64,000 nt of DNA from an uncultured Halieaceae bacterium (GTDB taxonomy: Bacteria; Pseudomonadota; Gammaproteobacteria; Pseudomonadales; Halieaceae). Made by a program: the position numbers and the translations under genes. Location: contig CALJGI010000020.1 in NCBI GenBank assembly GCA_938074045.1, positions 1-64,000 of the forward strand, read 5' to 3'. The notes below the pieces were generated by a model that was not told the origin of the DNA, did not search any database, and was given only the letters and a program-made list of their open reading frames with translations. Below are positions 56,501-64,000 of this stretch, piece after piece (position 1 is the first letter of the stretch; each line of letters starts with the position of its first letter).

Positions 56501-58341
56501 ATATACGTCTTCTTGCGGCCTTCAATCACCGACACATATTTATAGATCCGAACCCGGACCCGGCTTCCAGCTATGTCGAGCGTAAACGGCTGTTTGACAC
56601 GAGTGGAAGTGGTTGGGATGACTATGACGCAACGCTGATCTCAAAGGGTGGAGCGGTATTTGACCGCAGTGCCAAATCCATCCAGATCTCGATGCAGATG
56701 AAACAATGCTTTGCCATTGATGCTGACAGCTTGACGCCAGCGGATTTGATCTCTGCACTGCTGTGTGCGCCTGTTGATCTAATCTGGAATGGAGGAATAG
56801 GCACTTACGTGAAGTCATCCAGCGAGTCTCACGCTGAAGTGGGTGACAAGGCCAATGATGGTTTGCGTGTTAACGCCAGGGATCTGCGCTGTCGGGTTGT
56901 GGGCGAGGGCGGTAATCTTGGCATGACGCAACTCGGGAGAATTGAATTCGCTCTGCAAGGTGGTCGGGTCAATACTGACTTTATTGACAATGCAGCTGGA
57001 GTTGATTGCTCTGATCATGAGGTCAACGTCAAGATATTGTTGAACACCTTGGTGGCCGCGGGGGACATGACCTTTAAACAACGCGATCAGTTGTTAGTAG
57101 ATATGACCGAGAACGTAGCCGATCTGGTGCTGAGAAACAATTACGCCCAGGTACAGGCAATCAGTCTCGCTGAACATCAGGCAATGCGCAGGGCGGGTGA
57201 ATTTCGCCGGCTGATCAGCCAGATGGTGGAGCAGGGTAAACTTGACCGTGGACTCGAATATCTGCCCGAGGACGATGCTCTGGTGGAGCGAAACAACCAC
57301 GGTATGAGCCTTACCCGACCAGAACTTTCTGTGCTTGTTTCCTATAGCAAGGCGGACCTAAAAGAAGAGTTTATGGACTCGGTAGTCGGCGATGATGCAT
57401 TGTTGGGAACATTCGTCAGATCGGCGTTCCCCACCCAGGTGGTGCGACAGTTCGATGACGAAATTGGAACTCACCAACTACGTCGGGAGATTATTGCGAC
57501 ACAGGTGGCCAATGATCTCGTCAATCATATGGGTGTTCATTTTGTCCCGAGGCTGGCTAATTCTACCGGCGCATCACCCGCCATAATTGCGCAGGCCTAT
57601 GTGACCGTTCGTACTGTGTTGGGGGTGGCCGGCGGATGGCAGGCGATTGAAGCTTTGGATTACAAGGTTGATAGCGCCATCCAGTTGGAGATGATGCAGG
57701 ATATACGGCGATTGGTGCGTCGTGCGAGCCGTTGGTTTATCCGCAATCGCCGTACCAAACTGGATCCTGCCAGAGAAGTCGAGACTTTCAGTGACCCGGT
57801 TGGGAAGCTGGCTGTTGCGCTGCCAACGCTGCTCCAGGGTCACCTAGAGGAGACCCGGCTGGAGCATCGCCAGCGACTGCTGGTGGCGGGAGTGCCAGAG
57901 AAATTGGCTGATATGATGGCGGTGTTGCAACATCGATACTCTTTGCTGGGTATTGCCGAAGCAGCGCGCGATCAGAACGCAGACGCACACGAGTTTGCGC
58001 AGTTATATTTTAAGCTGGGCGAGTACCTGGAGATCGACTGGTTCGCCAGTCAGGTGCTGAAGGCCAAAGTGGAAAATAATTGGCAGGCTATTGCACGGGA
58101 GACTTTTCTCGACGACCTGGAGTGGCAGCAACGTCTTCTGACTGTAGGTGCACTTCAGCATATGGAGCAAGAAAGAAACGCTGATGAATGCATTCGCATA
58201 TGGGCTGAACACCAGTCCAGATTGGTCGACAGGTGGCGCCTGCTCATTCAGGAAATGCACACCCTGCAAATACCGGAATATGCCATGTTCTCTGTCGCTA
58301 TTCGCGAGTTAATGAATCTGGCGCAATCGAGCGTGCACTGA
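53530..58341 (+). CDS. gdhB: Large NAD-specific glutamate dehydrogenase (about 180 kDa)
   Basis: Oxidatively deaminates glutamate to 2-oxoglutarate with NAD+. The 1603-residue length and order match the large bacterial type: N-terminal ACT-like regions, then RGGLRWSERHEDFRTEVLGL (about 800), KNAVIVPVGAKGGFVCKQ with the catalytic lysine region (about 825-842), the NAD-binding part (IGIGDMAGDVFGNGMLLS, VVGEGGNLGMTQLGRIE) and a helical C-terminal domain. No frameshift is seen across 4.8 kb. In pseudomonads this gene also sits next to the moxR-bat operon. The ATG at 53530 is the only good start; the 187-base divergent spacer should hold both promoters. Confidence 0.97.
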   Translation: MGWEEEKQNVLGQLDDEIQLKLPGDSAESVRDFAVQFYRSFPAEDLQDRRVADIFGVTYGNWQFLARYDGQEAKVRVFNPDFEKHGWHLNHTVVVVLCRNMPFCVDSVRGELNRRHVAVHVLHSENFRILRDNEKFQRLLAPDDLPDEFSAESLLYLEITRHSDQDVCSEIAEALVDVLREVRLAIESFQAMCDQAIAVAEAVASAPNGGTEEKTEVEAFCRWLVDGHLTFLGYECFSIEYTDSHLQLRSHQDKALGLLAKRKTRGEETLAHQLTGREEGGLRQQLTFSKSSVRSRVHRTVYPDYIAIKEYDSDGKILRWHRFMGLFTSLVYTQSLDQVPVIASKVAEVIEASKLDRNSHEGKELLRVLEVLPRDEVFQCTVDQLTRTALSVVQLKERRKVRLIMRRDSSSAFFSCLVFSPRDSFNTELRLKMRDILCDALGALESEFTTFFSESVLARVHFVIRVDPQREISFDERALERAIYQASLYWPDQLQTLLVEEYGEELGDSLGKEFAEGFSPGYCDDFEPRVAVHDIARIQKLESENDIAMSFYRVIGEAEQALHFRLFHRNHPLSLSDVMPILENLGMQVARETPYEILGAQGQVYWVQDFSLVYALDSEVELEHVEQKFKDAFAAVWYGQCESDSFNRLLVGTQLTWREISVLRAYAHYMKQIQFPFSSEFIADTLSRHLPLTLRLYSLFRARFEPQSGLQESEIADEVLASLDAVADLSEDRVVREFYLLMRATVRTNYFQSREDGSCKPSLSLKLLPEKIADLPLPRPRYEIFVYSPRVEGVHLRGGAVARGGLRWSERHEDFRTEVLGLVKAQQVKNAVIVPVGAKGGFVCKQMPTNASREEIQAEGIACYRQFITGLLDITDNLVSGKVVVPADMVRHDGDDTYLVVAADKGTATFSDIANGISADYNFWLGDAFASGGSVGYDHKKMGITARGAWVSVQRHFREFACDVQNQDFTVIGIGDMAGDVFGNGMLLSNHIRLLAAFNHRHIFIDPNPDPASSYVERKRLFDTSGSGWDDYDATLISKGGAVFDRSAKSIQISMQMKQCFAIDADSLTPADLISALLCAPVDLIWNGGIGTYVKSSSESHAEVGDKANDGLRVNARDLRCRVVGEGGNLGMTQLGRIEFALQGGRVNTDFIDNAAGVDCSDHEVNVKILLNTLVAAGDMTFKQRDQLLVDMTENVADLVLRNNYAQVQAISLAEHQAMRRAGEFRRLISQMVEQGKLDRGLEYLPEDDALVERNNHGMSLTRPELSVLVSYSKADLKEEFMDSVVGDDALLGTFVRSAFPTQVVRQFDDEIGTHQLRREIIATQVANDLVNHMGVHFVPRLANSTGASPAIIAQAYVTVRTVLGVAGGWQAIEALDYKVDSAIQLEMMQDIRRLVRRASRWFIRNRRTKLDPAREVETFSDPVGKLAVALPTLLQGHLEETRLEHRQRLLVAGVPEKLADMMAVLQHRYSLLGIAEAARDQNADAHEFAQLYFKLGEYLEIDWFASQVLKAKVENNWQAIARETFLDDLEWQQRLLTVGALQHMEQERNADECIRIWAEHQSRLVDRWRLLIQEMHTLQIPEYAMFSVAIRELMNLAQSSVH

Positions 58342-58389
58342 GAAGGCAGGCGGGTTAACATCGCGCACCCGCGCCATGATCAATATTCT

Positions 58390-60606
58390 GTGACTTTGAC
58401 TACCATCCCAGCAGAAGGCCAAAAAACTTATTTGAGCTTGTCTGCATCGCATCAATTCTTTGCTCCATGCCCGCGCGGGCTGGAGGGACTATTGCGTGAA
58501 GAATTACTCTCGCTGGGGGCTGAATCCGCACGTGAAACTGTAGCGGGAGCGTATTTCGAGTGCTCGCCCCCTACTGCGTGGCGTGTTTGTCTTTGGAGTC
58601 GTTTGGCCAATAGAGTGCTCTATCCTGTATATCAGGGCACTGCGACGGACGCCAAAGAGCTATATGCGGCGGCTGCCTCGGTTGACTGGACCACGCACTG
58701 GGACGGCAGGGGGACGCTGGCGGTGGACTTCAGTGGTCGAAATGATGATATTCGGCATACTCAGTTCGGCGCGCAGACTGTCAAAGATGCATTGGTTGAT
58801 CACTACCGTGAACTCACCGGGAATAGACCCGCCGTTGATAGAAAATCGCCTGATTTATTGATCAATGCACGGTTACACAAAGGCGGGGTGAGTCTGGCCA
58901 TAGATTTCAGTGGGCACAGTCTTCACCGGCGTGGCTATCGCCAGCAGGGTGGGGCCGCGCCGTTGAAGGAAAATCTTGCTGCAGCGCTTCTTATCAGGTC
59001 GGATTGGCCGGGTCTTGCCGCGCGTGGAGGGAGTCTTGTTGATCCCCTGTGCGGCAGTGGAACGGTAGTTATTGAGGCCGCAATGATGGCTGCAGATGTA
59101 GCGCCGGGGCTGTGGGCTGAGCGCTTTGGCTTTGAGTCCTGGTCAGGTTTCGCCGCATCGACCTGGAAGGAGCTACGCGATGAAGCTGAAGCGCGGGCAA
59201 ATATCGGTCGCCGCCGCCTGCGTAATGTGATCGCGGGTAGCGATCAGGACTCCCGAGTTGTTCAATTTGCTCGCGCTAATGCCGCCAGGGCGGGATGTGA
59301 AAAGCTGGTGACGTTCAGCTGCGAGACACTGAGCCAGGTACGGCGCCCCAGCGGTGCTGAGCATATAGGCCTGGTGGTAACTAACCCGCCATATGGCGAG
59401 CGTCTGGGTGAACAGGAGTTACTCAAACCACTCTACAACGAAGTGGGAGATCTACTGCGCGCTGAATTCAGGGGTTGGCAGGCTGCGTTGTTCACAGCCA
59501 ATCGAGATTTATCGCGCCATGTCCGACTGGTAAACCGAAAGAAGTATTCGTTGTTCAATGGTGCAATGCCTGCACACCTGCTGCTATACGAAGTACCAGT
59601 GGAAGCTGAAGAAAGCGCGCAGCTGTCAACGTCCCGGTCTCCAGCCTGGTCAGAGGGTGCCACGATGTTTGCCAATCGACTGCGGAAGAATAGACGGCGC
59701 CTCGGCAAGTGGGCGCGGCGAGAGGGCCATGAATGTTTCAGGCTGTATGACGCCGATATGCCTGAGTATGCAGTTGCGATTGACTGCTATGGCGATGAGA
59801 TACATGTTGCTGAATACCAGGCTCCGGCGGGTGTCAGTGAAGATGATGCTGAGCGACGACTCGCCGAGATCATATCCGTGGTGCCAACGGTTCTGGAAGT
59901 CGAGCCTGGCCATGTCCATTATAAACAGCGGCGGCGTCAGCGCGGCAGTGAGCAGTATCAACGACAAACTGCACCGGGCTCGGCGGAAAAACTATATACG
60001 GTGAGGGAAGGCGCGGCAAAATTTCTGGTTAATCTGGATGATTATCTTGATACAGGACTTTTTCTCGACCACCGTCCATTGAGGCGACAGTTGCATGCAA
60101 CAGCCGCTGGCGCCCGCGTGTTGAATCTTTACTGTTACACAGGATCCATGACGGTACACGCTGCTTTGGGCGGGGCCGCCTCAAGCGTGTCTGTAGACCT
60201 TTCACCCAGGTATTTGCAGTGGGCCAAGCGTAATCTGGAACTCAACGCGGTTGACGTCTCGCGCCATCGACTTGTGCGATCTGATTGTCAGGAATGGCTA
60301 CAGTCGAATACCGATGAATTCGACCTGATCATCCTCGATCCACCTTCCTTCTCCAACAGCAAGCGCACGGATACGACGTTGGATATACAGCGAGATCATG
60401 GGTTGTTAGTCGAACTGAGTATGAAGTGCCTGGCAGCCAGTGGTCGGCTGTTTTTTTCCACCAACAAGCGAGGTTTCCGCATGGAACCAGCACTCATGGA
60501 TCGATTTGCTGTGGAAGACCTGGGATCAAAAACGATTGATGAAGATTTTCGTCGACGACCCAATATCCACCGATGTTGGCAAATGAAGCACCAAAATGGC
60601 GACTAG
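58390..60606 (+). CDS. rlmKL: 23S rRNA G2445-N2/G2069-N7 bifunctional methyltransferase
   Basis: Methylates two guanines of 23S rRNA (helix 74). Domain order: N-terminal RlmL part with THUMP (about 60-170), first methyltransferase with NPPYGERLGE at about 334-343, then the RlmK methyltransferase with LNLYCYTGSMTVHAA and the active-site DPPSFSNSKR at about 650. At 738 residues it is slightly longer than the E. coli protein. The start is GTG at 58390; codons up to FFAPCPRGLE are not conserved, so a downstream TTG is possible. Confidence 0.95.
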   Translation: MTLTTIPAEGQKTYLSLSASHQFFAPCPRGLEGLLREELLSLGAESARETVAGAYFECSPPTAWRVCLWSRLANRVLYPVYQGTATDAKELYAAAASVDWTTHWDGRGTLAVDFSGRNDDIRHTQFGAQTVKDALVDHYRELTGNRPAVDRKSPDLLINARLHKGGVSLAIDFSGHSLHRRGYRQQGGAAPLKENLAAALLIRSDWPGLAARGGSLVDPLCGSGTVVIEAAMMAADVAPGLWAERFGFESWSGFAASTWKELRDEAEARANIGRRRLRNVIAGSDQDSRVVQFARANAARAGCEKLVTFSCETLSQVRRPSGAEHIGLVVTNPPYGERLGEQELLKPLYNEVGDLLRAEFRGWQAALFTANRDLSRHVRLVNRKKYSLFNGAMPAHLLLYEVPVEAEESAQLSTSRSPAWSEGATMFANRLRKNRRRLGKWARREGHECFRLYDADMPEYAVAIDCYGDEIHVAEYQAPAGVSEDDAERRLAEIISVVPTVLEVEPGHVHYKQRRRQRGSEQYQRQTAPGSAEKLYTVREGAAKFLVNLDDYLDTGLFLDHRPLRRQLHATAAGARVLNLYCYTGSMTVHAALGGAASSVSVDLSPRYLQWAKRNLELNAVDVSRHRLVRSDCQEWLQSNTDEFDLIILDPPSFSNSKRTDTTLDIQRDHGLLVELSMKCLAASGRLFFSTNKRGFRMEPALMDRFAVEDLGSKTIDEDFRRRPNIHRCWQMKHQNGD

Positions 60607-60839
60607 AGAGACCGATCCGCCTGTTCTGCGGGGTCAGTGTCTACCAACTTGAAGCAGTTTCTTATGCACAGTATCGCCAGAGCGACGCAGATTCTGCTGC
60701 TTCGTCATTACGGGCGATTTAAAACGCTGTAAAAAATGTGCTATGTGATTGATATATATGAAAATATTAGACTGTATAAATTTTGATCAATACGTGATCA
60801 GGGCAGTTTTTTCAAGGCGCTGTGGGCAGAAATTGCAAT

Positions 60840-60874
60840 TTATCCCCAGATTTATCCACAGAATCTGTGGATAA
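60840..60874. promoter_or_regulatory. Cluster of DnaA boxes beside an AT-rich segment
   Basis: TTATCCACA (60852-60860) and its reverse complement TGTGGATAA (60866-60874) are two perfect DnaA-box sequences, forming the near-perfect palindrome TTATCCACAGA-A-TCTGTGGATAA (60852-60874). A one-mismatch copy, TTATCCCCA, lies at 60840-60848. An AT-rich stretch precedes it (about 60718-60790), with two TGATCA sites (60784-60789 and 60795-60800). The spacer 60607-60896 has no gene. Binding of DnaA is inferred; a full replication origin is unlikely in this gene context. Confidence 0.6.
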
Positions 60875-60896
60875 GATTGTAGGGTCTCATCGTAGC

Positions 60897-61919
60897 TCAG
60901 TCTTGTGACAGTGATAGGATCTGTTTCCCCTGGTTTTCCCCACTGAACAGCCGCATCAAAGTCGCAGGAATATTCTCAAACCCAGACTGAATGTCCTCTC
61001 TGTACGCAATTTTGCCCTCCGCCAACCACTGCCCCAATTCTGTCATACACTCCTCAAACCGATCCATATAATCCAGGACAATGAATCCCTCCATTCGCAC
61101 GCGTCGCGCAATCAGGTTCATCAGGTTTTTAGGTCCTGGACCCGGAACTACTTCGTTGTAGCCGGAAATGGCGCCGCAGAGTACGATGCGGCCGTGATCC
61201 GATATATGCTCAATGGCCGCCTCGAGGGTGTCGCCACCGACGTTGTCAAAAAATACATCGATTCCCTCGGGGCAGAGCGACGCTAGCCGGGTTGAGATAT
61301 CTTCCAGCTTGTAATCAATCACATCATCCACTCCGCAGGCGTCTTTCAACCATTGACATTTTTCATCTCCACCGGCGATACCAATCACTCTACAACCTTT
61401 TATTTTTCCGATTTGCGCGACAATTGAACCTGTCGCGCCGGCTGCTCCAGATACCAGAACGGTCTCACCGGGCTGAGGTTTGCCGACATCAAGCAAGCCG
61501 AAGTAGGCGGTGGCGCTGGTGGCACCGAACAGGGTCAAGGGCAGGGTGGCAGGTGTACCCTCAGGCAGTAGCTGTGCCGGGATGAAATCTTTAGGCCCGC
61601 ATAGCGCGTACTCCTGCCAGCCCAGCATGCCGTGCACCAGTCCTCCCACGGGGTAGTCACTATTGTTGCTGAGGGCCACCGACCCCACCGCCGCCGCGCG
61701 CATGGTCTCCCCCAGACCTACCGGAGGCAGGTAACTGGGTTTGTCTTCTATCCAGCCGCGCATGGCAGGATCAAAGCTCACGTATTGCACACGAACGATA
61801 TATTCACCCTCGGCCAGCATTGTGTCATCGATGTCTTCAACTACAAGGGCGAAATCATCTGGTGCTACCATGCCAGAGGGTCGCTTTTGTAATACCCATC
61901 TACGATTCACTATTGCCAT
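60897..61919 (-). CDS. NADP-dependent MDR oxidoreductase (CurA/leukotriene-B4 reductase-like)
   Basis: Zinc-free medium-chain reductase. It starts MAIVNRRWVLQKRPSGMVAP, the typical opening of this subgroup, from the ATG at 61919 with AAGAGGAT upstream on its strand; an ATG at 61958 would add 13 unrelated residues. YVSFDPAMRGWI and the cofactor loop VLVSGAAGATGSIVAQIGKI follow, then DVFFDNVGGDTLEAAIEHIS and GAISGYN. Acts on activated double bonds or similar substrates with NADPH. Its 3' end borders the DnaA-box spacer, and it is divergent from the VanZ-like gene. Confidence 0.93.
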   Translation of the reverse strand: MAIVNRRWVLQKRPSGMVAPDDFALVVEDIDDTMLAEGEYIVRVQYVSFDPAMRGWIEDKPSYLPPVGLGETMRAAAVGSVALSNNSDYPVGGLVHGMLGWQEYALCGPKDFIPAQLLPEGTPATLPLTLFGATSATAYFGLLDVGKPQPGETVLVSGAAGATGSIVAQIGKIKGCRVIGIAGGDEKCQWLKDACGVDDVIDYKLEDISTRLASLCPEGIDVFFDNVGGDTLEAAIEHISDHGRIVLCGAISGYNEVVPGPGPKNLMNLIARRVRMEGFIVLDYMDRFEECMTELGQWLAEGKIAYREDIQSGFENIPATLMRLFSGENQGKQILSLSQD

Positions 61920-61988
61920 GATATCCTCTTCATCAAATGTACAGCGTTGGCCGGGCATGCATTACAGCATTGGCATGTGGAGCGATCA

Positions 61989-62459
61989 ATGAAAAAAGCT
62001 GAAATCAGTGTTGACTCACAAAGTCCGGTAGCCGTCTTATCTAAAACATCCAGCAAGCGCCTTTTACTGGGAAAAACCTTGTTGTTCTCAATTCGGACGG
62101 CGTTTATAGCCGCGGTACTGCTGGTTTGTTTTCTGGCTTTTGGCCCGGCGCTTGAGGTGGTTCCGGGTGGGGACAAGGGCAATCATTTTCTTGCCTTTCT
62201 GGTTCTCTCCTTGCTGCTTGATCTGTCATTTCCCGAGTCTGGCCCGGGATTGGTCAAAGTCGCAGTCCTGGCCGCGTTTGGGGCGTCGATAGAGTTCATT
62301 CAGCACTATCTGCCGGGAAGAGATATGTCGTCACTGGACATTCTGGCCGATATACTGGGCATAATTGCCTATGTATTACTCTGGAATCACGTTGGGAAGC
62401 TGGACTGTGCTTTACGGTTTCGAGAATTACTTTGTAAGCCACGGGTCGCCAGAGCATGA
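61989..62459 (+). CDS. VanZ-like family membrane protein
   Basis: Small membrane protein with at least three helices: FSIRTAFIAAVLLVCFLAFG, HFLAFLVLSLLLDLSF, VAVLAAFGASIEF and IIAYVLLWNHV. The VanZ-like signature GGDKGNHFLAF and the IEFIQHYLPGRDMSSLDILA block, then DILG, are clear. I prefer the ATG at 61989 with GGAG 7 bases upstream over an ATG at 61947. Function unknown; the vancomycin-resistance name comes from a distant relative. Its stop overlaps the next ATG by four bases. Confidence 0.85.
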   Translation: MKKAEISVDSQSPVAVLSKTSSKRLLLGKTLLFSIRTAFIAAVLLVCFLAFGPALEVVPGGDKGNHFLAFLVLSLLLDLSFPESGPGLVKVAVLAAFGASIEFIQHYLPGRDMSSLDILADILGIIAYVLLWNHVGKLDCALRFRELLCKPRVARA

Positions 62460-62908
62460 AGCAGCTACTGATTCTCTATCACAGCCAAAGCGGCAGTACC
62501 GAGGCGTTTGCTAGAGCCGCCGCGTCCGGAGCAAAGGAGTTTGACATTAAAGTAAAATTACGGAGGGCTATGGCCGCAAATCTGGAAGATATTCAGGCTT
62601 GCGATGCAGTACTGTTCGCTACCCCGGAAAATTTTGGCACGCTGGCCGGCGGCATGAAAGATTTTTTCGATCGTACTTACTATCCCGCTCTGGATTTGCA
62701 GCTCAATTGTGCTTATGGAGTTTTGGTGAGTGCCGGGAATGATGGGCGGGGTGCCGTATCACAACTTGAGCGAATCGTCAGCGGGTACCCGATGAGGCAG
62801 GTAGCCGCGCCGGTAATACTGCGCGGTGGAGCTTCCAATGGCACGCTGGAACAGGCACGGGAACTTGGGCAGACGCTTGCTGCTGGTCTGGAGTTGGGTA
62901 TTTTTTAG
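62456..62908 (+). CDS. Flavodoxin-like NAD(P)H oxidoreductase
   Basis: Short flavodoxin-fold protein of 150 residues, probably FMN-binding. The N-terminal LLILYHSQSGSTEAFARAAA is the phosphate-binding loop, then CDAVLFATPENFGTLAGGMK and FFDRTYYP, as in WrbA/flavodoxin-like proteins. Coupled (ATGA) to the VanZ-like gene and followed 8 bases later by the thioesterase gene with an AGGAGGAG-like ribosome site. Partner and role unknown. Confidence 0.85.
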   Translation: MKQLLILYHSQSGSTEAFARAAASGAKEFDIKVKLRRAMAANLEDIQACDAVLFATPENFGTLAGGMKDFFDRTYYPALDLQLNCAYGVLVSAGNDGRGAVSQLERIVSGYPMRQVAAPVILRGGASNGTLEQARELGQTLAAGLELGIF

Positions 62909-62916
62909 GAGGAGAA

Positions 62917-63390
62917 ATGGAAGACAGGACAGCTGAACACTCTGCTCCCGGCGGATATAAAGCTATGCCTCCGGGGCTTGGTTTTATTGACGCTATAAGT
63001 CCGCTGTACGTGAACAGGGACGGGGTCTGGCCCGCATACGGGCTATTTGTTGCTGAGCAGCACCTCAATCTAATAGGTATCTGCCATGGTGGAGTACTGA
63101 TGACGTTACTGGATGTCGGTCTATCCAGTGCCCTCAGAAGCGCTGGTGGCAGTGACAGTGGGGTTCCCACCGTATCGCTGAGTGTCGACTTTGTTAACGC
63201 CGCAAAACGGGGTAGCTGGCTGGAATTCAGCGCAGACACCGTAGAACTGAAACGGCGCTTTGGTTTTGCAACAGGAAAAGTGGTTTGCGATGGTCGTCTT
63301 ATCGCCACTGGCAAGGGCGTTGTCTATGTACCTGACAAGGGCTTCGCGCTGGATTCAAGGGCGCAACGAGCTTTTGATGTTACGGCTTAA
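62917..63390 (+). CDS. PaaI family thioesterase (hotdog fold)
   Basis: Hotdog-fold acyl-CoA thioesterase. The core GICHGGVLMTLLDVGLSSAL supplies the HGG motif, TVSLSVDFVNAAKRGSWLEF the beta-strand/oxyanion part, and GRLIATGKGVVYV the last strand. A ribosome site AGGAGGAG is immediately upstream. Likely cleaves an aromatic or medium-chain acyl-CoA; substrate unknown. It overlaps the convergent LysR gene by 11 bases. Confidence 0.9.
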   Translation: MEDRTAEHSAPGGYKAMPPGLGFIDAISPLYVNRDGVWPAYGLFVAEQHLNLIGICHGGVLMTLLDVGLSSALRSAGGSDSGVPTVSLSVDFVNAAKRGSWLEFSADTVELKRRFGFATGKVVCDGRLIATGKGVVYVPDKGFALDSRAQRAFDVTA

Positions 63391-64000
63391 TCGCCTCCAT
63401 TTGTAGCTCCCGGATGAACGCACTGGCTGCATTGGACAGGGAGCGCTTTCGCAGGTATACGAAACCCAGTTCACGATGTAGCGAGGGTTCTCCGAGAGCA
63501 ATTGAACGTATGGGGGATTCCAGCATTCCGGCGGGAAGAATACTCCAGCCCAGGCCGATGGAAACCATCATCTTGATAGTCTCAAGATAGTTGGTTGACA
63601 TACTTACATTCAGCTTTAGCCCGTGTTTGTTGAATAGATTACTGACGATTTGTCCTGTATAGGTGTTCAGGCCGGGAAGGATTGCCGGATATTTGCTCAG
63701 GATCGACAGGGCTACATCTTCCAGTTCGAGTAGGGGGTGATCTGCCGCCAATGCGAGGTGAAGCGGATCGGGCCATATGGTCTCGGCATAGAACACCGGG
63801 TCCAGGTTTGGATCCAGTGTCACCACAGACAGTTCAATTTTCCCACGGAGCATCAGCTCGTAGGCACGTTCTGAATCCAGAAAGTCTATGTCCAGGCCGA
63901 CATCTGGATACTTCTGGGAGAAGCGGCGCAACACGCTTGGCAGTTTATGCAGTCCGATGTGATGACTGGTTGCCAGGGTGAGTTTTCCCGTCACAGAGCC
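63380..64000 (-). CDS. LysR family regulator, effector domain (5' truncated by window)
   Basis: The minus-strand frame is open to the last base of the window, so the DNA-binding domain and start lie to the right. What is visible is the substrate-binding domain: GKLTLATSHHIGLHKLPSVL, VGLDIDFLDSERAY, LMLRGKIELSVVTLD and the hinge SMSTNYLETIKMMVSIGLG followed by WSILPAGML. The pattern of SHHIGLHKLP and LGWSILP is that of many LysR proteins; target unknown. A GTG near 63994 is internal, not the start. Confidence 0.88.
   Translation of the reverse strand, partial: GSVTGKLTLATSHHIGLHKLPSVLRRFSQKYPDVGLDIDFLDSERAYELMLRGKIELSVVTLDPNLDPVFYAETIWPDPLHLALAADHPLLELEDVALSILSKYPAILPGLNTYTGQIVSNLFNKHGLKLNVSMSTNYLETIKMMVSIGLGWSILPAGMLESPIRSIALGEPSLHRELGFVYLRKRSLSNAASAFIRELQMEAIKP

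Noticed and set aside
60718-60874. Complete chromosomal replication origin
   Set aside because: Only two exact DnaA boxes, few GATC sites and no dnaA, dnaN or mnmG neighbours; a smaller DnaA-binding site is the more modest reading.

Overview
The window looks like chromosome of a marine-type gammaproteobacterium. The block from about 39.8 to 60.6 kb carries DUF1853, nadK, a rhomboid protease, a YeaC-like protein, a DUF2797 protein, pepN, the Bat/MoxR operon, the large NAD-glutamate dehydrogenase and rlmKL. From memory this set resembles the Pseudomonas aeruginosa PA3048-PA3088 neighbourhood. The catabolic and sulfotransferase-rich flanks fit oligotrophic marine relatives of Pseudomonas, such as Cellvibrionales. 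That placement is inference; no rRNA or tRNA gene is visible to settle it.

Layout: (1) 1-6.3 kb is a two-partner secretion operon: a TpsA exoprotein (cut by the window edge, with one apparent 1-base deletion), its TpsB outer-membrane transporter, and an exported TPR-CHAT caspase-like protein, joined by TGATG stop/start overlaps. (2) 6.3-7.0 kb is a decayed MFS transporter. (3) 7.0-12.4 kb holds two divergent catabolic pairs, acyl-CoA ligase plus crotonase and FMN 2-hydroxyacid dehydrogenase plus Baeyer-Villiger-type monooxygenase. (4) 12.4-14.1 kb holds a TPMT-like methyltransferase, a HIT protein and a TetR regulator. (5) 14.3-20.0 kb is a co-directional operon facing the TetR gene: alkylsulfatase-like MBL hydrolase, sulfotransferase, SDR, DUF1214 protein, second sulfotransferase. 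It is the best candidate for an undescribed pathway. (6) 20.1-22.5 kb is a lipoprotein metallophosphoesterase coupled to an exported TPR protein.

(7) 22.5-31.1 kb is a mosaic of catabolic genes: an ADH relic, SDRs, acyl-CoA dehydrogenase, aldehyde dehydrogenase, SnoaL-like protein, a DmdA-like GcvT-family protein with a GcvA-type LysR regulator, and a quinone oxidoreductase. (8) 31.1-39.8 kb has a lipoprotein esterase coupled to an alpha/beta hydrolase, MetY, a stand-alone molybdopterin oxidoreductase, a 3-alpha-hydroxysteroid-dehydrogenase-like SDR, an UrcA protein, a uracil-DNA-glycosylase-family protein and an ACC-deaminase-like PLP enzyme. (9) 39.8-60.6 kb is the conserved core block. (10) 60.6-64 kb has an AT-rich spacer with paired DnaA boxes, an MDR reductase, a VanZ-like protein, a flavodoxin-like protein, a PaaI-type thioesterase and a LysR gene cut by the right edge.

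The many CoA-, SDR-, FMO- and sulfotransferase-type enzymes suggest metabolism of hydrophobic, perhaps steroid-like or sulfated, alcohols and acids; no substrate can be read from sequence. No CRISPR array, insertion sequence, prophage or RNA gene was recognised.
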